Positions 33,545-47,300 of a stretch of 64,000 nucleotides of DNA are shown here, one piece after another. Every line of letters starts with the position of its first letter. The stretch's first letter is position 1. The position numbers and the translations under genes are program-made. Under the pieces are notes generated by a model. It did no database searches and was not told the DNA's origin. It saw nothing but the letters and a program-made list of their open reading frames with translations. Source of the stretch: Tetmemena sp. SeJ-2015 (taxonomy: Eukaryota > Ciliophora > Spirotrichea > Sporadotrichida > Oxytrichidae); assembly GCA_027382625.1 (NCBI GenBank), contig JAJKFJ010021679.1, forward strand, positions 99,336 to 163,335, written 5' to 3'.

Positions 33545-36453
33545 ATGGCCTCTTATCAAAACTCTTCGTCTAATCGAATCGTACTTTATAATCATTACAC
33601 GTAATTAATTATTTTAGATTGAACTGCAGAAGATAACTCAAATTCCTACCGCCATTTATAATGCATAAATTTTATTTCTTAAAGTCAAATAAATTGCTAT
33701 ATTCTTTTAGAATGATTGATTGTATTAAATTTCCCTATTTATTTTAAATTATATTTATAGGCCTGTCCAACAACAACAAATTCCTATTTATTAGCCACTA
33801 AAACTACTTTAATATAAATCAATAATTCTACAAGATTGATATTTCATTTTTTTTAAAAAGAAACTAAATATTCTAAGTTCGTTAAATCTACCTATTCTTC
33901 TTTTTCTTCTAGTTGTGATAAATATTTAATTCCTCTTTAAATAAAATTATGAGATACTTTATCCTATAAAGAATCAACAAACAGCAGCCAATAATTATAA
34001 TGTTTTGCAACTACCCACTTAAAATATTTAGATTCCCACTCTATATCAATAGCCGCTATTTAATCTACAAGCTCTTCTTCCTTCTTATTCAAGTTATCAG
34101 CAATTTGTAGATGCAAACTTTAACTAGAGTCTCAAGAGACAGCAATAACCTATTTACAATAATAATTAACAACAAAATAGATAGAATGAATATAATAACT
34201 ATCAAATATTACAACCACACATAGAATTATATTTAATTTTACATTTCATTTTATAATTTATACTATAATCATTGAAACTAGTTATTTAAATTATAATTCA
34301 ATTTTAAGATTAATGATAGAACCTAAGAGTAACCAAGTCTAACAATTTAATCCACAGATTTAAAACTCTTTTTAGTGGTCAGAATATAATAGCAATAATT
34401 AACCGCAATAATATCCATCAATTTAATTGATTGAATAGTTGTTTATAAAATATTCATTAATTAAAACTAATTAAAATTTCAGTAATTAAAGCATAAAGTG
34501 TCACTTTATAGATTAAATTTATTTTAATTTGAGATAATATAAAGCATTAATTAAGATTCTTATCCATTAAATTAAACATAAATTCTAAGATGCTTATTTT
34601 TATTGAAAATATTAGGAGGTGTTAGTATAAAACGTTGGAGAGAATATTTTTAAAGAAGAGTAGCTGATCCCAAATTAGCAATAGAACAGCTTTGAGTCTG
34701 GATTAACTCCCTCTCTCTTTTTACTCAACGACAATTCTCATAGACAGACAACAGATTAGTATTAGCAGCTGCAGTTATAGTAGTATCAGTAGAGTTCTCA
34801 TAATTTGAATCTTCAAAGAGCGGATAGCTTTGTTTTAAAATAAAGCCTCCCTCGTCTAGAATCCTTTAACACTCATCTTTTTTAAATTAAATGAGATAGT
34901 CATACTAATTTATTCATTATTTATTCTTTAAAAAATTCAGTTAGGATGCTATCTTTTCAAATAGTTAGATAGATTAAATGGAAAAGATATTTTTTAATAT
35001 CTATATAAAATAATCACATATCTAATGCGCTCTTAGAAGCTTTTAATAAAATAATTTGTTAGCACACAATTTGTGAGGTTAAAGTTTATTTAAGTTTTCA
35101 ATTAAAATGGTTGAGTGATTAGAATTAGCAATTTGATTAATAAATTGCAGAAATCTTGAGAATGGGGCGAATATAGATAGCTAGAAAGAGCAAAACCTGT
35201 CAAATAACTTCCCAGTTGAATAATTCTTTTAGTTCACTCCCATACAAACTCAGTTACCAAATTAAAATGAAATCACCAATTTATAAAATAAAATCCTATT
35301 TCATAATTTTCTAGTCCTTTTATCAATTATTTTTATTTTATAAACTTTGTATGATATCTATATAAAAATTACTTTTATTTTTATAATTTCTAAAGCTTGA
35401 ATTCGGAAGCTATGAGATAGAACTAAGCAAATCTGATGAGCTCTAAGCCTGGACAATATAACTCTACAGTAGATTATGAAACTTAGTGTCTCATAAATTA
35501 AGTATTTGCTGAGAGCAAACATCAAAACTCTATCCATTCACAAACAAAAATTGTTTGCAATTTATATTAAAATATTTATTATAAAGCATATATTTTGTAA
35601 TCACAAAGCTCTTTGAATCCACTGAAAAGACCTCCTACCACTTAGTTTGAGAATCTCCAAACCCTCACAAGCTTAAAATAAATAGGCTATAATTAGAAGT
35701 TAAGAAATAATTTTTTTAAAGGTTAATCCCCAAAATAATGGAATTTATTAAGAATTCTATACACTAATTATATTATTTGTTGATGAAACTTCTCCTGTAA
35801 CTCATAATTAAAATTAAAATTTTTTAGCTTAATCTGATTTGAACCAAGTTACATTTGACCCAATCATCTGTTTTACTTTATTTATAAAAATAATATCGGA
35901 ATTTTTGAAATATAAAAAATTTTATTATAAAAATTAAAGTTTATAATTTTAAATTTAAGCTTCCCAGCGTAGCAATTTCAAAGCTAAATATGTAAACAGT
36001 TTAATTTATTATTTTCCTATTCTTTTTTAAAAAATAAGCCAAGGACCCATACAGAAATCCTTGGCCCCTCTATATCAACGTCTACCAGAGTTAGTAATCC
36101 CTTAAAACTCCAACTAGACTCAATTTGGCTTTTAACAGTCCAACTAGCAACCTACATCAAATTCCAACCTTGTCAAAAAGAGGGACAAAAAATATATTCA
36201 AAAATTCTCAAATGATCCAAGGAAGTAGTAGTACGAGCAAATATATTTATTAATATTTCTGCCATTATAAAATTAAATCAAGAGGAAGTTGCTCGATTCT
36301 CAAAACCAGCAAAAGATAATTATCCAGCAAGAGCCAATAGTTCATCTCACTCAAAACATTATCAACATAGCTTCAATGAATCAAAGTATTTAACAGCCTA
36401 TGACTTAAAATCAGCCTATCATCTACCGAATTAACTATCAATAAAATTAATGA
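33545..36453 (+). CDS. Q/N-rich (prion-like) low-complexity protein
   Basis: Starts MASYQNSSSNRIVLYNHY at 33545 and is assembled from many exons separated by AT-rich introns that I could not all place. Exons read PVQQQQIPIYQPLKLLQ, LLPSYSSYQQFVDANFNQ, LKRQQQPIYNNNQQQNRQNE, QQLQLQQYQQSSHNLNLQ, NPWPLYINVYQSQQSLKTPT and IVHLTQNIINIASMNQ, ending with INYQQNQ at TGA 36451-36453. A large share of the Gln is written TAA or TAG, so under the standard code almost nothing here is open. No globular domain was found. Such Q/N-rich regions are typical of RNA-binding or condensate-forming proteins; a specific role is not supported. The exon joins, and whether everything belongs to one gene, are uncertain. 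Confidence 0.55.
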
Positions 36454-36744
36454 CTACCTTTTCAGAAATTATAAGTTAAAAGACACCCCTTAGTATGATA
36501 AAAATTTGATAATTAAAACTCTCTGAGTCCAATCTTTTTGGATTAAATTAATCTATTTCAAATCATAAATCATTCAATTGAAATTATTTCATATTCTAGT
36601 TGCATTTAAAATGATCATTGAGGTTGGTTTATGACTTCCTATATTCTTAATGAATTTATAGTACCTATACATATGATTTGGTTGAAATAAATTTATTTTT
36701 TAAATTTAAAATTATAAGGTTTATAACATTTGATAAATCAAAAC

Positions 36745-39700
36745 ATGAAACTTTAGCTCTTGCTTTATTTATTGATTTAAAATGCTTGCTATTGTAATTT
36801 CTTTTGCCTTTATTCCTCTTAGGTTCCATTTTGGGTTACATTGAAAACACTCCTAAATAGATTAATGCCCTAGGAAACGCTACTTTTTATTTGGAACTTC
36901 AGCAAGACATCCCTTCTTCAGGTAACATTATTTTAAGATCTTATTGTTAATAGCGTCATTACAAATTACCTTCCCGACTGACTTGCAAGATAACGTAATT
37001 TCTCAAACTCTTACATGCATGGGCCTTTATGGACTTCAAAACCCTCAGAGTATTTCATGTTAAATGGTGCGACAAAATTACACAGTCATTATCTCAAAGG
37101 CATTTCCAAACACTATGAGATCTATAGCCATCACTCTTGTTGGCATATAAAATCCCAATTCTGAAAGAACCACAGGCTCGTTTAAGGTTTCAATTTATAC
37201 ATCAATTTAAATTTAATCAAGCAAACAGCTGCTAGACACTTCGCCCTCTGGATATTTTACCATGACAGCTACATGAGGTTCTATAGTCTCAGTCAATATG
37301 ACATCTGACAATAACGTTGTTGGAGCATAAGCAAACCTCTAGGTTTCCTTCGCAACTACAAACATCATACCCTATAATGCGTAGCTCTAGTTGCAATTTA
37401 TTTATTTCCCAAATGGAATCCAGATTCCTTCTTCTAGAAATAGAGCCACTTTAGTCATATATACATATATTCTAATGCACAAATTATAAGTAGTGTGCAA
37501 GCAAATGTAACTTCTGCATAAATTGTAAACTGCATGGGAAGTCAAAACATCCGCCTTACGATGGTTTGCCAAGTTACAGTAGGCACCAATTATGACACTC
37601 TAAAAATAACCTATGCTTTTGCTAGTGCAATGGCTGTAGGAAAGATAGTTATCTTCAATTTGACTGACTTCAGAAACCCTTCTTCAACAGAACCTATTTC
37701 CATTCGTCTCTTTTAAACTCAGGACACATCAGGCAACGTAGTGGACTCATCAACTGATATTGGAACCTATTAGGTTTCTCAATATGCTACTGTCTAGTCA
37801 AGTCAGCTGACGATAACTCCACAAGTATTGTCTATAAATACTCTCAGCGTTTACAATATGGTTTACTAGCTTTTAGATTAAATTTTATTTCGAATCCACT
37901 TCCAGTAGGCAGCTTGATAACACTTATCTTTCCGGCTGAACTAAGTCTTCAATCGAAAAGTACAAGTGAAGTCTATTTAACTCAGGTGTATCAAACTGGC
38001 AAAACCTCTGGCTCAGCAACGTTCACCATTTCTAAGCTCTAAGATGGCTCTCAAAAGCTTGTGATCATAAATGCAATTCAAAATTATCTGGACGAAGGAA
38101 GCTACATCTATTTACAGCTCTCCAAGATTCTGAACTCTGTAAGATTATTATAATAAACTCTGAATAACTTATGTATAGGCAACTACGGCTCCTTCCTCGC
38201 CTTTTCAACTTTACTTAAACAGATTGTCTGGGGCGTATGTTGAATAACTACTCACTGGAGTTACAATCACCAATACTCCTATTTAGATATCTTAAGCTTA
38301 CCTAACTCTCTCAAACTTATCGACTAACGCAGTCAATCAATTTAATATATCTTATCATTATCTAGAAGTGAGTTATATAATTTAATGTGCTAAGCACAAT
38401 ATCATTTCCCTTTGAAGGAATAATTCCTGCCTAATTTATTTATATAAAGCACTTTCATAGTAAAATATCCTACTCAGTTTCAGATACCACAGCCTTAAGC
38501 ATCCACTTGCTAGGTACTTATTGGAATTTAATATAGCCTAATTCATTTTTAAATACTATTTAAGATTAAGCCTTTACATCTTCTAAAGTCAAAACAAAAC
38601 TTTTATCTCATTTTTATATGATTTAATTATTTGCTAATAACTTCCATCCTATTTTATCATCAATTTTGCGGAGTTAATTCTAATTAAAATCTTTAAAAGT
38701 AAATTCATCTAAATAAAAGTATTTAAAAATGTGTTCTCCTTTATGATAAATATTTTAACATAATTTTCTTCTTTAATTTTCAAATAAATAACTAAACGGA
38801 GGTATATGCAACATATATACTCAGAATATGACCATAAAAGTTTAGAAATTTTTTCACCTAGGATACTCAATTTGGATAATTCTCTTCGCCTATAAATCTT
38901 AGATTATAATTGTAATAAACATAATTTACGGTTATTGATAAGAATTTATCCCCATTAGTTTTTTTTGTAATCGTAATAAATCTATTTGAATATAATTGAT
39001 AGATTTCAAGGTTTCAAGAATCCTCCTTCAGAGAAGCAATCTGACACTTTTCAGCTTTTGATTATGGATAAAAAGTCGTATTTGATTAGCTATTTCAATT
39101 CATCTTACCTGGGCTCTTCATTTCTAGCTCAGAGTTTACAGAAAGTGACTCTCACACCTCAATACTTCACCACTAACTAAGTTTCTTATCTCAACATGTA
39201 TCTATAAATCGAGTAGGAGCAAATCCTGTAATCTAATTCCATACTCACAATTCTAATTCCCGAGAGCATTTCCATACAAACACCAGGTACTGTAACTTGC
39301 TCTGGAGTTCAAAACTTACCTTCTTAAATCACCTGTCAGTATGACTCTTTAGCTAGAATATTGCAGATCAAAGACAAATTAATTAAAAATTCTGAATATA
39401 GATAATTACTTCTTCAATCTGGAATTCAATTTATTTTATTAGTAAAATTTCTTATTTAAGAGGCTTAAATATAAGAATTTAAAAGACATGATGACTGCAA
39501 ATTAAATTTAAGGCTTGACAATAATTGGTTTTTAAATATCTAGCATCATCACTCCAATTTAATTAGTTTAATTTCTACGAAGCCAACGGATTCATTTAAG
39601 TTTTACTTCTACACGGACGATGGATATTTATAACTTTACTCTAATACAAGTAATTCTTTACAAATGAGCTAAGGTTGTCCCTTTTAACTTGCTTAAATCA

Positions 39701-42700
39701 CTCCCACCTCCAAAATAAATGGAGCTCTCACTGAATATTTTAAATTTGCCTAAAAGATATTAAATTTTAGAATAAATTAAAAAATAAGTATTAACATCAT
39801 CATAATTATCACAATTAAATCTTAAAACATATTCTCAAAATTTGTATTCTATGTTTTGATTTTTAAAGTTTCATGAATTACCTTATAATTAACTTATCTA
39901 ATTTCCAATATTTTCTCTATTCATAAATAAAGTAAATGTATTATAAAATATGGTTTTGCTCTTTCATTGCAAAGTTAAATATATAATAACTCTATTCTAC
40001 AAATAACTGCTCCCACTTAATTTTTATTTATATTTAAGTATCAGTCCAGGCTTAGCAGTTCTAATATCTTAACTGTAAATCTGTCTCTTCTCAGTTGTAG
40101 AGCAATCTAAACTGCTAATTATAGCAATAAATAATAAAAAAGGAAATATAATGAATGTTGTCTTTGCTTATTTAAGACTTTTTATTTTTATAGTTATCAA
40201 TTTAAATTCACATCTACTATAAGAAATGGAGTCATCCAGGTAGTAATTTCCCTAACAAAGGATACTCTTAAACATTTATATCAATTTCATAATTATAATT
40301 GATGAATATATAACTTTACTGCTGGTGAATAAATACAATTTAGGATTCCAAATTTGTAAAATCCGTCTTCCACTAAGCCCACTGACTCTTTATTTTTATT
40401 TGTTTCGGGATAAAAGTACTCACCCCAGACTCACTATATGTTATATCAGAGCAATGGAATGGAATGAGTGTGAGTACACAAAGTGCAAGTACTATTACTG
40501 TGGCTTCAGTTTACGCAGTGAATCCTATCCTAGGCTATGCAAGTCCATACGTGGTCTAATTTATGCCCAACAGTGTACTGCTCTTAAAATTAATTTCATA
40601 CATTAATTCCATATGTAGTAGAAATGATTTTAAGTATAATCTGATTTCAACGACTAGATAATAAAATGTAGTTTTATAATTTAAATTCGGCTATATAATA
40701 TTTTTCTGCTTTAAAGTAGCGTGATTAAAATAAACTTTCCTAGTGAAATATAGTATAATGGGAGTATCTCATGCACAGGCTTTATAGGAGGATCTTCAAT
40801 TAGCCCCTCTTGCTATTACAACCAATTGAATAACTAAGTAGTAGTCAACACCAATCTTCAGCAGGATCAATCAACAATCTCACTGTTTATATTATAAAAG
40901 CCACAAATTTAATTTAAATCTCCCTAGTTAAACCTAAATTAATAGTTTTGTTACTATCTAATTAGATTTCTTAAAATATTTGCTGTATAAGTTTAAGCTG
41001 CAGATACAAAATTTTAGGAATCCAGATTCTCCAGTGATCACTAACAGCTTCCAGATTAGGACATTCACTTCAGACAGCTACCTCATCGATTAGATTTTAG
41101 ATGGACTGCAGGTTGCGCAGGACTGTTCATATCTCAATTATTTATGTTAGAATAATATCCCTGCAAATCTTGTGGATTATCCCCTATTAGTAAAATAAAT
41201 TTAAATTATAAACTTAAATATTTTACTGTCTTTGATAATTATTGATGAATAAGATATGCCTTTCTTGCTAATTATTTATAATTGGACTAGACTTACAAGT
41301 ACCTGTTTAACTACACATGCTTGGAGAACTGCCCTTCCGGTTTTTATGTTGAAACTAATAGCTCCTGCACCAAGTGCAGCACATAATGCTCTAAGTGCCA
41401 AAACTCACCTAATTTCTGCACTCTCTGCTCAAACAATCAAAACTCAAATAAATTAATCTTCATAAACTTAATAAATAAAGATAAAGAGTTAAGATTAAGT
41501 TAGCATGCATGAGAGAGAATCAATGATTTTTAATCTTTGAATTCCTTATTCTTGCACTAAGAGTCAGGAACATGTTTAGAAACGTGCCCTACAGGGATGT
41601 ATGCAGACGAATTAAATTACTAGATTTAATTATACTGCTCGTAAATTTATTAGCTTTAAATTTCATTTTAAGGTGTAATCACTTATTTAAAATGAATCTC
41701 TTTAGAAATGCATGTCCTGTACCTTTCCCTGCCAAAGCTGTAGCAACTAAACGTATTGTCTAAGTTGTCAGCAATCAAAGTCCAATGAGACTCTAATGTA
41801 CTATAAAGGCTCCTGCCTCTCTCAATATATATATCCCATATTCCATTAAAATAATTACAAGGATCATTTAAAATTTTGAAGCACAATAGTTTGATAATTT
41901 AGAAGTATAACATTTATGTTTAATTTTGAATGCCCTGTGACTACGATGGTATCTTTGAAATCTGAGACTGAGTGCTAGAGTTGCTCTTCAAACTGCATGA
42001 CTTGTTAAAAACTACCTGATACCTGTACAAGCTGCAACTAATCCTCAAGTGCTAAATTGCTATTTGGGACTAAATGCGTGTCCGAGTGCCCAAATGGATT
42101 TCAAAGAGACGCTTACAGCACGAAGTGTGTTTCTATGGGAGAGACCATCGTACCCTTCCCATTCATTTCTTCATCTTTGATTAGTGTCATGATTATTGGA
42201 ACACTCAAAACCTGTAGAGTTCATAAAAATAAAATAACTTAAACATAAAATGAGTTAGTCTAAACTATAAGGATACAAGCATTCAAATCCATAATTAAAG
42301 AAGTCGATAATAAAACTAATTTCTATATCTTATCATATGAAAATAGTTGCTTATTTTTGGTTTTGATTGCTGTTTGTAGATATTTAGCTAAAAGTGAATT
42401 ATGTTTGTAGTTTCTACTTGGTAATAAACTGGTGGTATTTATTCTATTTGATTTTGAGAGATGAGTTTTGGTAATCCACAATTATCCTAGCCTACTCCAT
42501 AACTTCCATACTGGCTTTGAACATTCTATTCTTCGTTTACTTTTTGAAAAGTGTCCACACTCTTCAAGAGTGGAAAAATATCTTCTCTAGATTCAAAGCA
42601 ATCTATTGGCTCATCATTTCAGGAATTAAATTTAAATACTCATAAATTAAAATAAATAAGATTAAAGCTCTAAATTTAAAAAATTTTCCTCATGTTTATA

Positions 42701-44327
42701 AAATATATTTATTCTATTTCTTATAATCAATCTTTATAGCTTTTGAGGTAGATATTTTATTGCTTGGTTGAATATTAACTCACAGAATTTATATTTTAAT
42801 ATACAAATATAAAGAATGATTGTATTTAACTTCCAACTATTCAGAATCTTCTTTACTTATTTATAAAAAATTATATTTGCTCAATCACATGAAATGAACA
42901 TTAAATAAGCAAAAATAAATAGAAATATTTTGAAATTTACTTTCAATAATCCCTTAATAGATTTTTTAATTTCATGTCAGAAAATTGAATTACAATATCT
43001 TAAAGCAATTGAAATATAGCGAGTATTAACATTTATTTTGACTTTAATGGATATAAATTTTTTGTGTACTTCTAAAGTATATCAGCAGCTAAAATCTAGC
43101 AGAAGGAAAAGACAAAATGTGGAGAAGCTGAGTGCTCTTTAAAACTAGCATCTAGGATAGTACATGAGTGCGAACATTCTGTTTATCGAACTAGATCTCT
43201 CCATTAAGAAACTACTCTGCAAGTACTCCTTGCTATAAATTGCTTGCTGCTTCTTTCCCGTTCTCATTCAAAACATCTACAATATTATCTACACTACCAT
43301 ATCAAGCCAAATCTTCTTCACTGACATCGAAAGCATAGCCCAAAATAAATAAAACCATGTTTTGCTATCCATAGAATTATTATTTATTCATTAAATAAAT
43401 GCTTTATCACCAAACACTTACAAATAAAATTTACTGCAAGTTCTTATATCAACTGATTCACATTTTTAAATTAGGTTAATTGAAAATAAAAATTATTTTC
43501 TATTTTAATGCCTATTTAATTTATTTTTATATTCTTATTAGTTTCTTGTAGTAAACTTAGTTTTCAAATACAATTAAATTAATAAAAGACTTGGGTAAAT
43601 ATATCTGTTAACACTCAAATAAGCCTTAATTTTTATATTATATGTAAATATTAGGTTTAGTGACGATAATTTTAGCAATTGATATTTCATCGAAGAGACA
43701 AAAAATAAAGCGAGCTCAAGAAATATACGATTCTTAGCAAGAAGCTAAAGAAAGTAAGCTACTTTTAATTATATTATCTGATTGTATTTATACCTCCTCT
43801 CTTTAATTAATTAAACCTTTACAATTTTTGATAAATTTGGAGAAATATTGACGAGATTTATATAGATGTGAGTTCAAGAATGCTGCAGTCTAAGTCCACG
43901 CAGAAATCATAAACTACAAACACCAACAAAGACTCTAATACTATCACTTTAAATTAATCTAAACCTTAATCGATTTCAATCAAAGTTAAAGAAAGTTATT
44001 AGAATTGCATATTAAATACATTTTTTATAAAAATGTATTAAGAATTAAATCATAAGAAATATTTTGATAAAATATGGTAATCTTCAAAGAAAGTTTATTT
44101 TGGTATTTTAATATTTGATATAAAATACCTCAGATCCAGGGCTAGGACTATTAGAGATTTAAGAATCGAAGAATGATGAACTTCAAAGCAACAGATCTCT
44201 ATCTTTTCTTAATCTAAGTTCCCTAAGCCAAGACATTAAGCATATAGCAGGTCCTAGAAGTAAGATTACTTCATTCATTCTTTCAATCAAATAAAATTTG
44301 AAAGAAATGTATCTAAAGTATAATTGA
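36745..44327 (+). CDS. Giant surface protein: signal peptide, beta-rich repeats, Cys-rich repeats, multi-TM tail
   Basis: Begins MKLQLLLYLLIQNACYC (signal peptide), a 29-nt intron, then SILGYIENTPKQINALGNAT, and a long ectodomain of Thr/Ser/Asn-rich beta-type sequence (LQITFPTDLQDNVIS, SGYFTMTAT-TGA-GSIVSVNM, LLTGVTITNTPIQISQAYL). From ~41270 furin-like Cys modules follow: YTCLENCPSGFYVETNSSC, CSTQCSKCQNSPNFCTLC, SGTCLETCPTGMYADE, CMSCTFPCQSCSNQTYCLSC, ECQSCSSNCMTCQKL, CVSECPNGFQRDAYSTKC. Then come a TM helix, further TM spans (TIILAYSITSILALNILFFV, LLQIACCFFPVLIQNIYNII) and a Ser/Asn-rich cytoplasmic tail, with stop TGA 44325-44327. Roughly 2000 residues. The in-frame TGA at 37274 supports Trp. 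It is of the ciliate/apicomplexan style of Cys-rich modular surface proteins; adhesion or sensing is inference. Only 39 bp separate it from the mannosidase start. Confidence 0.6.
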
Positions 44328-44366
44328 TAGATAACTGAGTTGATTAAAAATAAATTCAATATTTTA

Positions 44367-47300
44367 ATGGAGCTTAAAAAACTCTTGCTCATAGTAGTAG
44401 CGTTTACCCTGTTAAAGTGCGATAGTGTGCATTTGAAGGTAAGCCAAATACAAGGTTTAAAATATTTCAGGAAAGGAATGATGACTTCAACATTGTCATT
44501 CACGCTTTGCCACACTCACATTTAGATGCTGGTTGGCTCCTAACATTCACAACACACATTTATCATAATTTAATCTTAGATTTTTTATTATATGTTTTGA
44601 TTACAATTTATTTTTTCTTTGGAGTTTTATTCGAAGAGTATCAGTATATAAAATTTAATTTATTAATTTGGGTTTTTTAAAATTTCAATACTAAAAAAAT
44701 GCAAAAACATTAGACATTATTAAATGCTACACCCCCCAAATAATAATTAATTTTTAATTCATGATATTTTAATTTTACCCAAAAGAAAATATCTTTATTT
44801 TTAAAATTTTATTTTTTCAATAAAAATAATTACTTTCCGAAAAATAAATAAAATAAAAATTTAAATTTATTTTACATTTGAATATGTTAAATTATTTGAG
44901 TGAGATTCAACTGGTCTGAGGTGAGTTATTTGAAGCGTTGGTGGAAGAAGCAGAAAATGAAACAAAGGAGTAATTCAAGTAGTTAGTAAAAGAGAAGCGA
45001 ATATAGTTTGTGGGTGGGGGATGGATCCAGCACGATGAGGCGTTAGTCAAATTTGAGGACGCTTAGATCCAGCTTGAATCTGGTTGGAATTTCTTAATGG
45101 ATGAATTCGGAACTAAACCTCATGTCGCCTGGCAACTAGACCCATTCGGATATTCCTCACTAACTCCCACTCTCTTCTCACAAAATGGATTTGACACTAT
45201 AGTTCTGGCTAGAGTTCCTAAGAATCTCAAAGAAAACCTCAAACAGAACAAACTTAATATATAACAATTAAATAACCAAAATTAGATATCATTTATACTC
45301 GCTAAAGAAAAAACTTATTACAGTTTCTCCAATGATATACTATTAAAAGAGCGGAAATTGTTTGCTCTTTTATTGAATTAATATTTTAGGATTTAATTTA
45401 ATTCAAATTTTCAGTGTAATAGTGATCATTATAAATTTTTAAGCTTTTAATTATAAGAATGGGTAATTGCAATTCATTTGGGAGGGATAAACTTCAGACT
45501 AAAGACTACTAGTGCATGTAAATTAGGGGGATCTTTACACAGTCACCCCAAAGATACATTATGACGCCAGAATTAATGGAGAGACTTGCTTGCTTAATGA
45601 AATTATCAATGAAAACATTCAGTGTCTCGAATATATCGTCCAAGATATTCTCAAGTCATCATAAGTTTAAAAAATAATTCTCTATACGTTCTTAAATATT
45701 TTGAAAAAGATAGGAATGAATCTATGAGATATCATTCATTAAAAACAATATATACTTATACATCAATGAGCTATATTTCTTAAGCAAGATATAAATATTT
45801 GGAAAAATAAAAAAAACGGATTGCCTCAATAAATGTATATAATTGTGTGGATTTATATTGTGGAGAATTTTATGAACACTTCTGACCATTCTTACAAGAA
45901 AGAAGCAAAAACCTTTTATTTTTCACATTCCCGCTCTCTTCGGAGATGATTTCACCTATCAAAATGCTGAACAGACTTTTGACTACATTGAAAAGCTTGG
46001 CGAATTCTTGAGCAAAAGATCCAAGGAAAGATTTGGAATGCAAATTGAACTTAGATTCTCAACCTTCGATGAGTATTTGCAGCACTCTCAAATTAGGGAA
46101 GTCAAACTGCCACTTTACAAAGGGGACTTCCTTCCTTATGTATCAGATATTGAGTGCTCGACCCTGTTCATAAATTTTTATTAATTTTAAATTAAAAGAA
46201 ATATTTATATTGAACTATTTCTAAAGTTTTATTATGACCTCAATCTTTAAAAAGAGGATATTGCCGCTATTATAATTTATGTTTGAATTTTGCAGTGAAG
46301 CCTCATAAAAGGGAAATAAGTTTTTCTTGCAGAATTATTTCCCTTTCATAAATTTAATAAGCACAATTTTTGAAGTAATAAATTTGTTTAGAAGGAAAAA
46401 AAATGGAGTATTGGACAGGATTTTACACTACTAAGCCGTTGCTAAGCAGCATATTTAGTCTATCTTCAAGAAAGTAAAGAACAGTGAGAAACTATTTGCA
46501 TTTACCAAGTTCGTTCAATATCTAGCATAGGAAAGGCTAGATCAACATCCAATTGCACAAATCTTAAACGCATCTAGAGAAGGCGCAAGCATCCTACTTC
46601 ATCACGATGCTATCACCGGCACTCACACACCTACTGTCAAAATTGACTATGATAAAAGAATAGAACCTAGAAGTTCTAATAAACAGTAATAATAACGACA
46701 TGCTTGCTCAAGTAGATTCCCTTTTGAGAAAGTTCTAATTTTGATTATTTTAATCCAGTAATGATAAACTCCATGAGTTCTTAGAAGAGCACATAGAGGA
46801 GAGAGGTCAATACGATATTGCAAATATCAAACACCTAAGAATCTTTAATCCCTTACTAGATGTATAAGAAGACTTCTGTTGAGTTCTAATTAGAGCAAAG
46901 CGAATATCTAATCATCTTAAAGTTATTGCTTATTTTTTAATCTTGGATTCTTAATGCTCTCCAGTTAAAATCCAAGGACAAATGATTCACAGTTGGGATA
47001 TAGGAGGAGTGAAATTCTTGAAGATAAGGAAAGAATGCGAGTTAAATTGCTCATCCCTAAATTCTACCCGTTTTCCATACATTCCTATCTTGCAATTGTT
47101 TATATTTGTTAAAGAACTAAATTGTGCTAAGAAGTGAAGAAGGTTGCCAAAATTTAATGAATTCAATTTCAAAGCCTAAGGAATTATAAAGTATTTTAAT
47201 TTTGCGAGCCAGTTTTAAGTCTGCCCAATGTGATGAATAAGGTTGAGTCTTTTATTCTCAAGAATAGCATATAAACGCTAACATTCAACAAGCTAAGATC

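Noticed and set aside
33600..36450. An array of CAA-type repeats as a microsatellite
   Set aside because: The repeats are irregular mixtures of Gln and Asn codons in frame with protein-like sequence, so they are coding rather than a simple repeat.
37534..37716. A 60-codon plus-strand frame as a separate small gene
   Set aside because: It is an internal exon fragment of the giant surface protein, with coding in the same strand on both sides.
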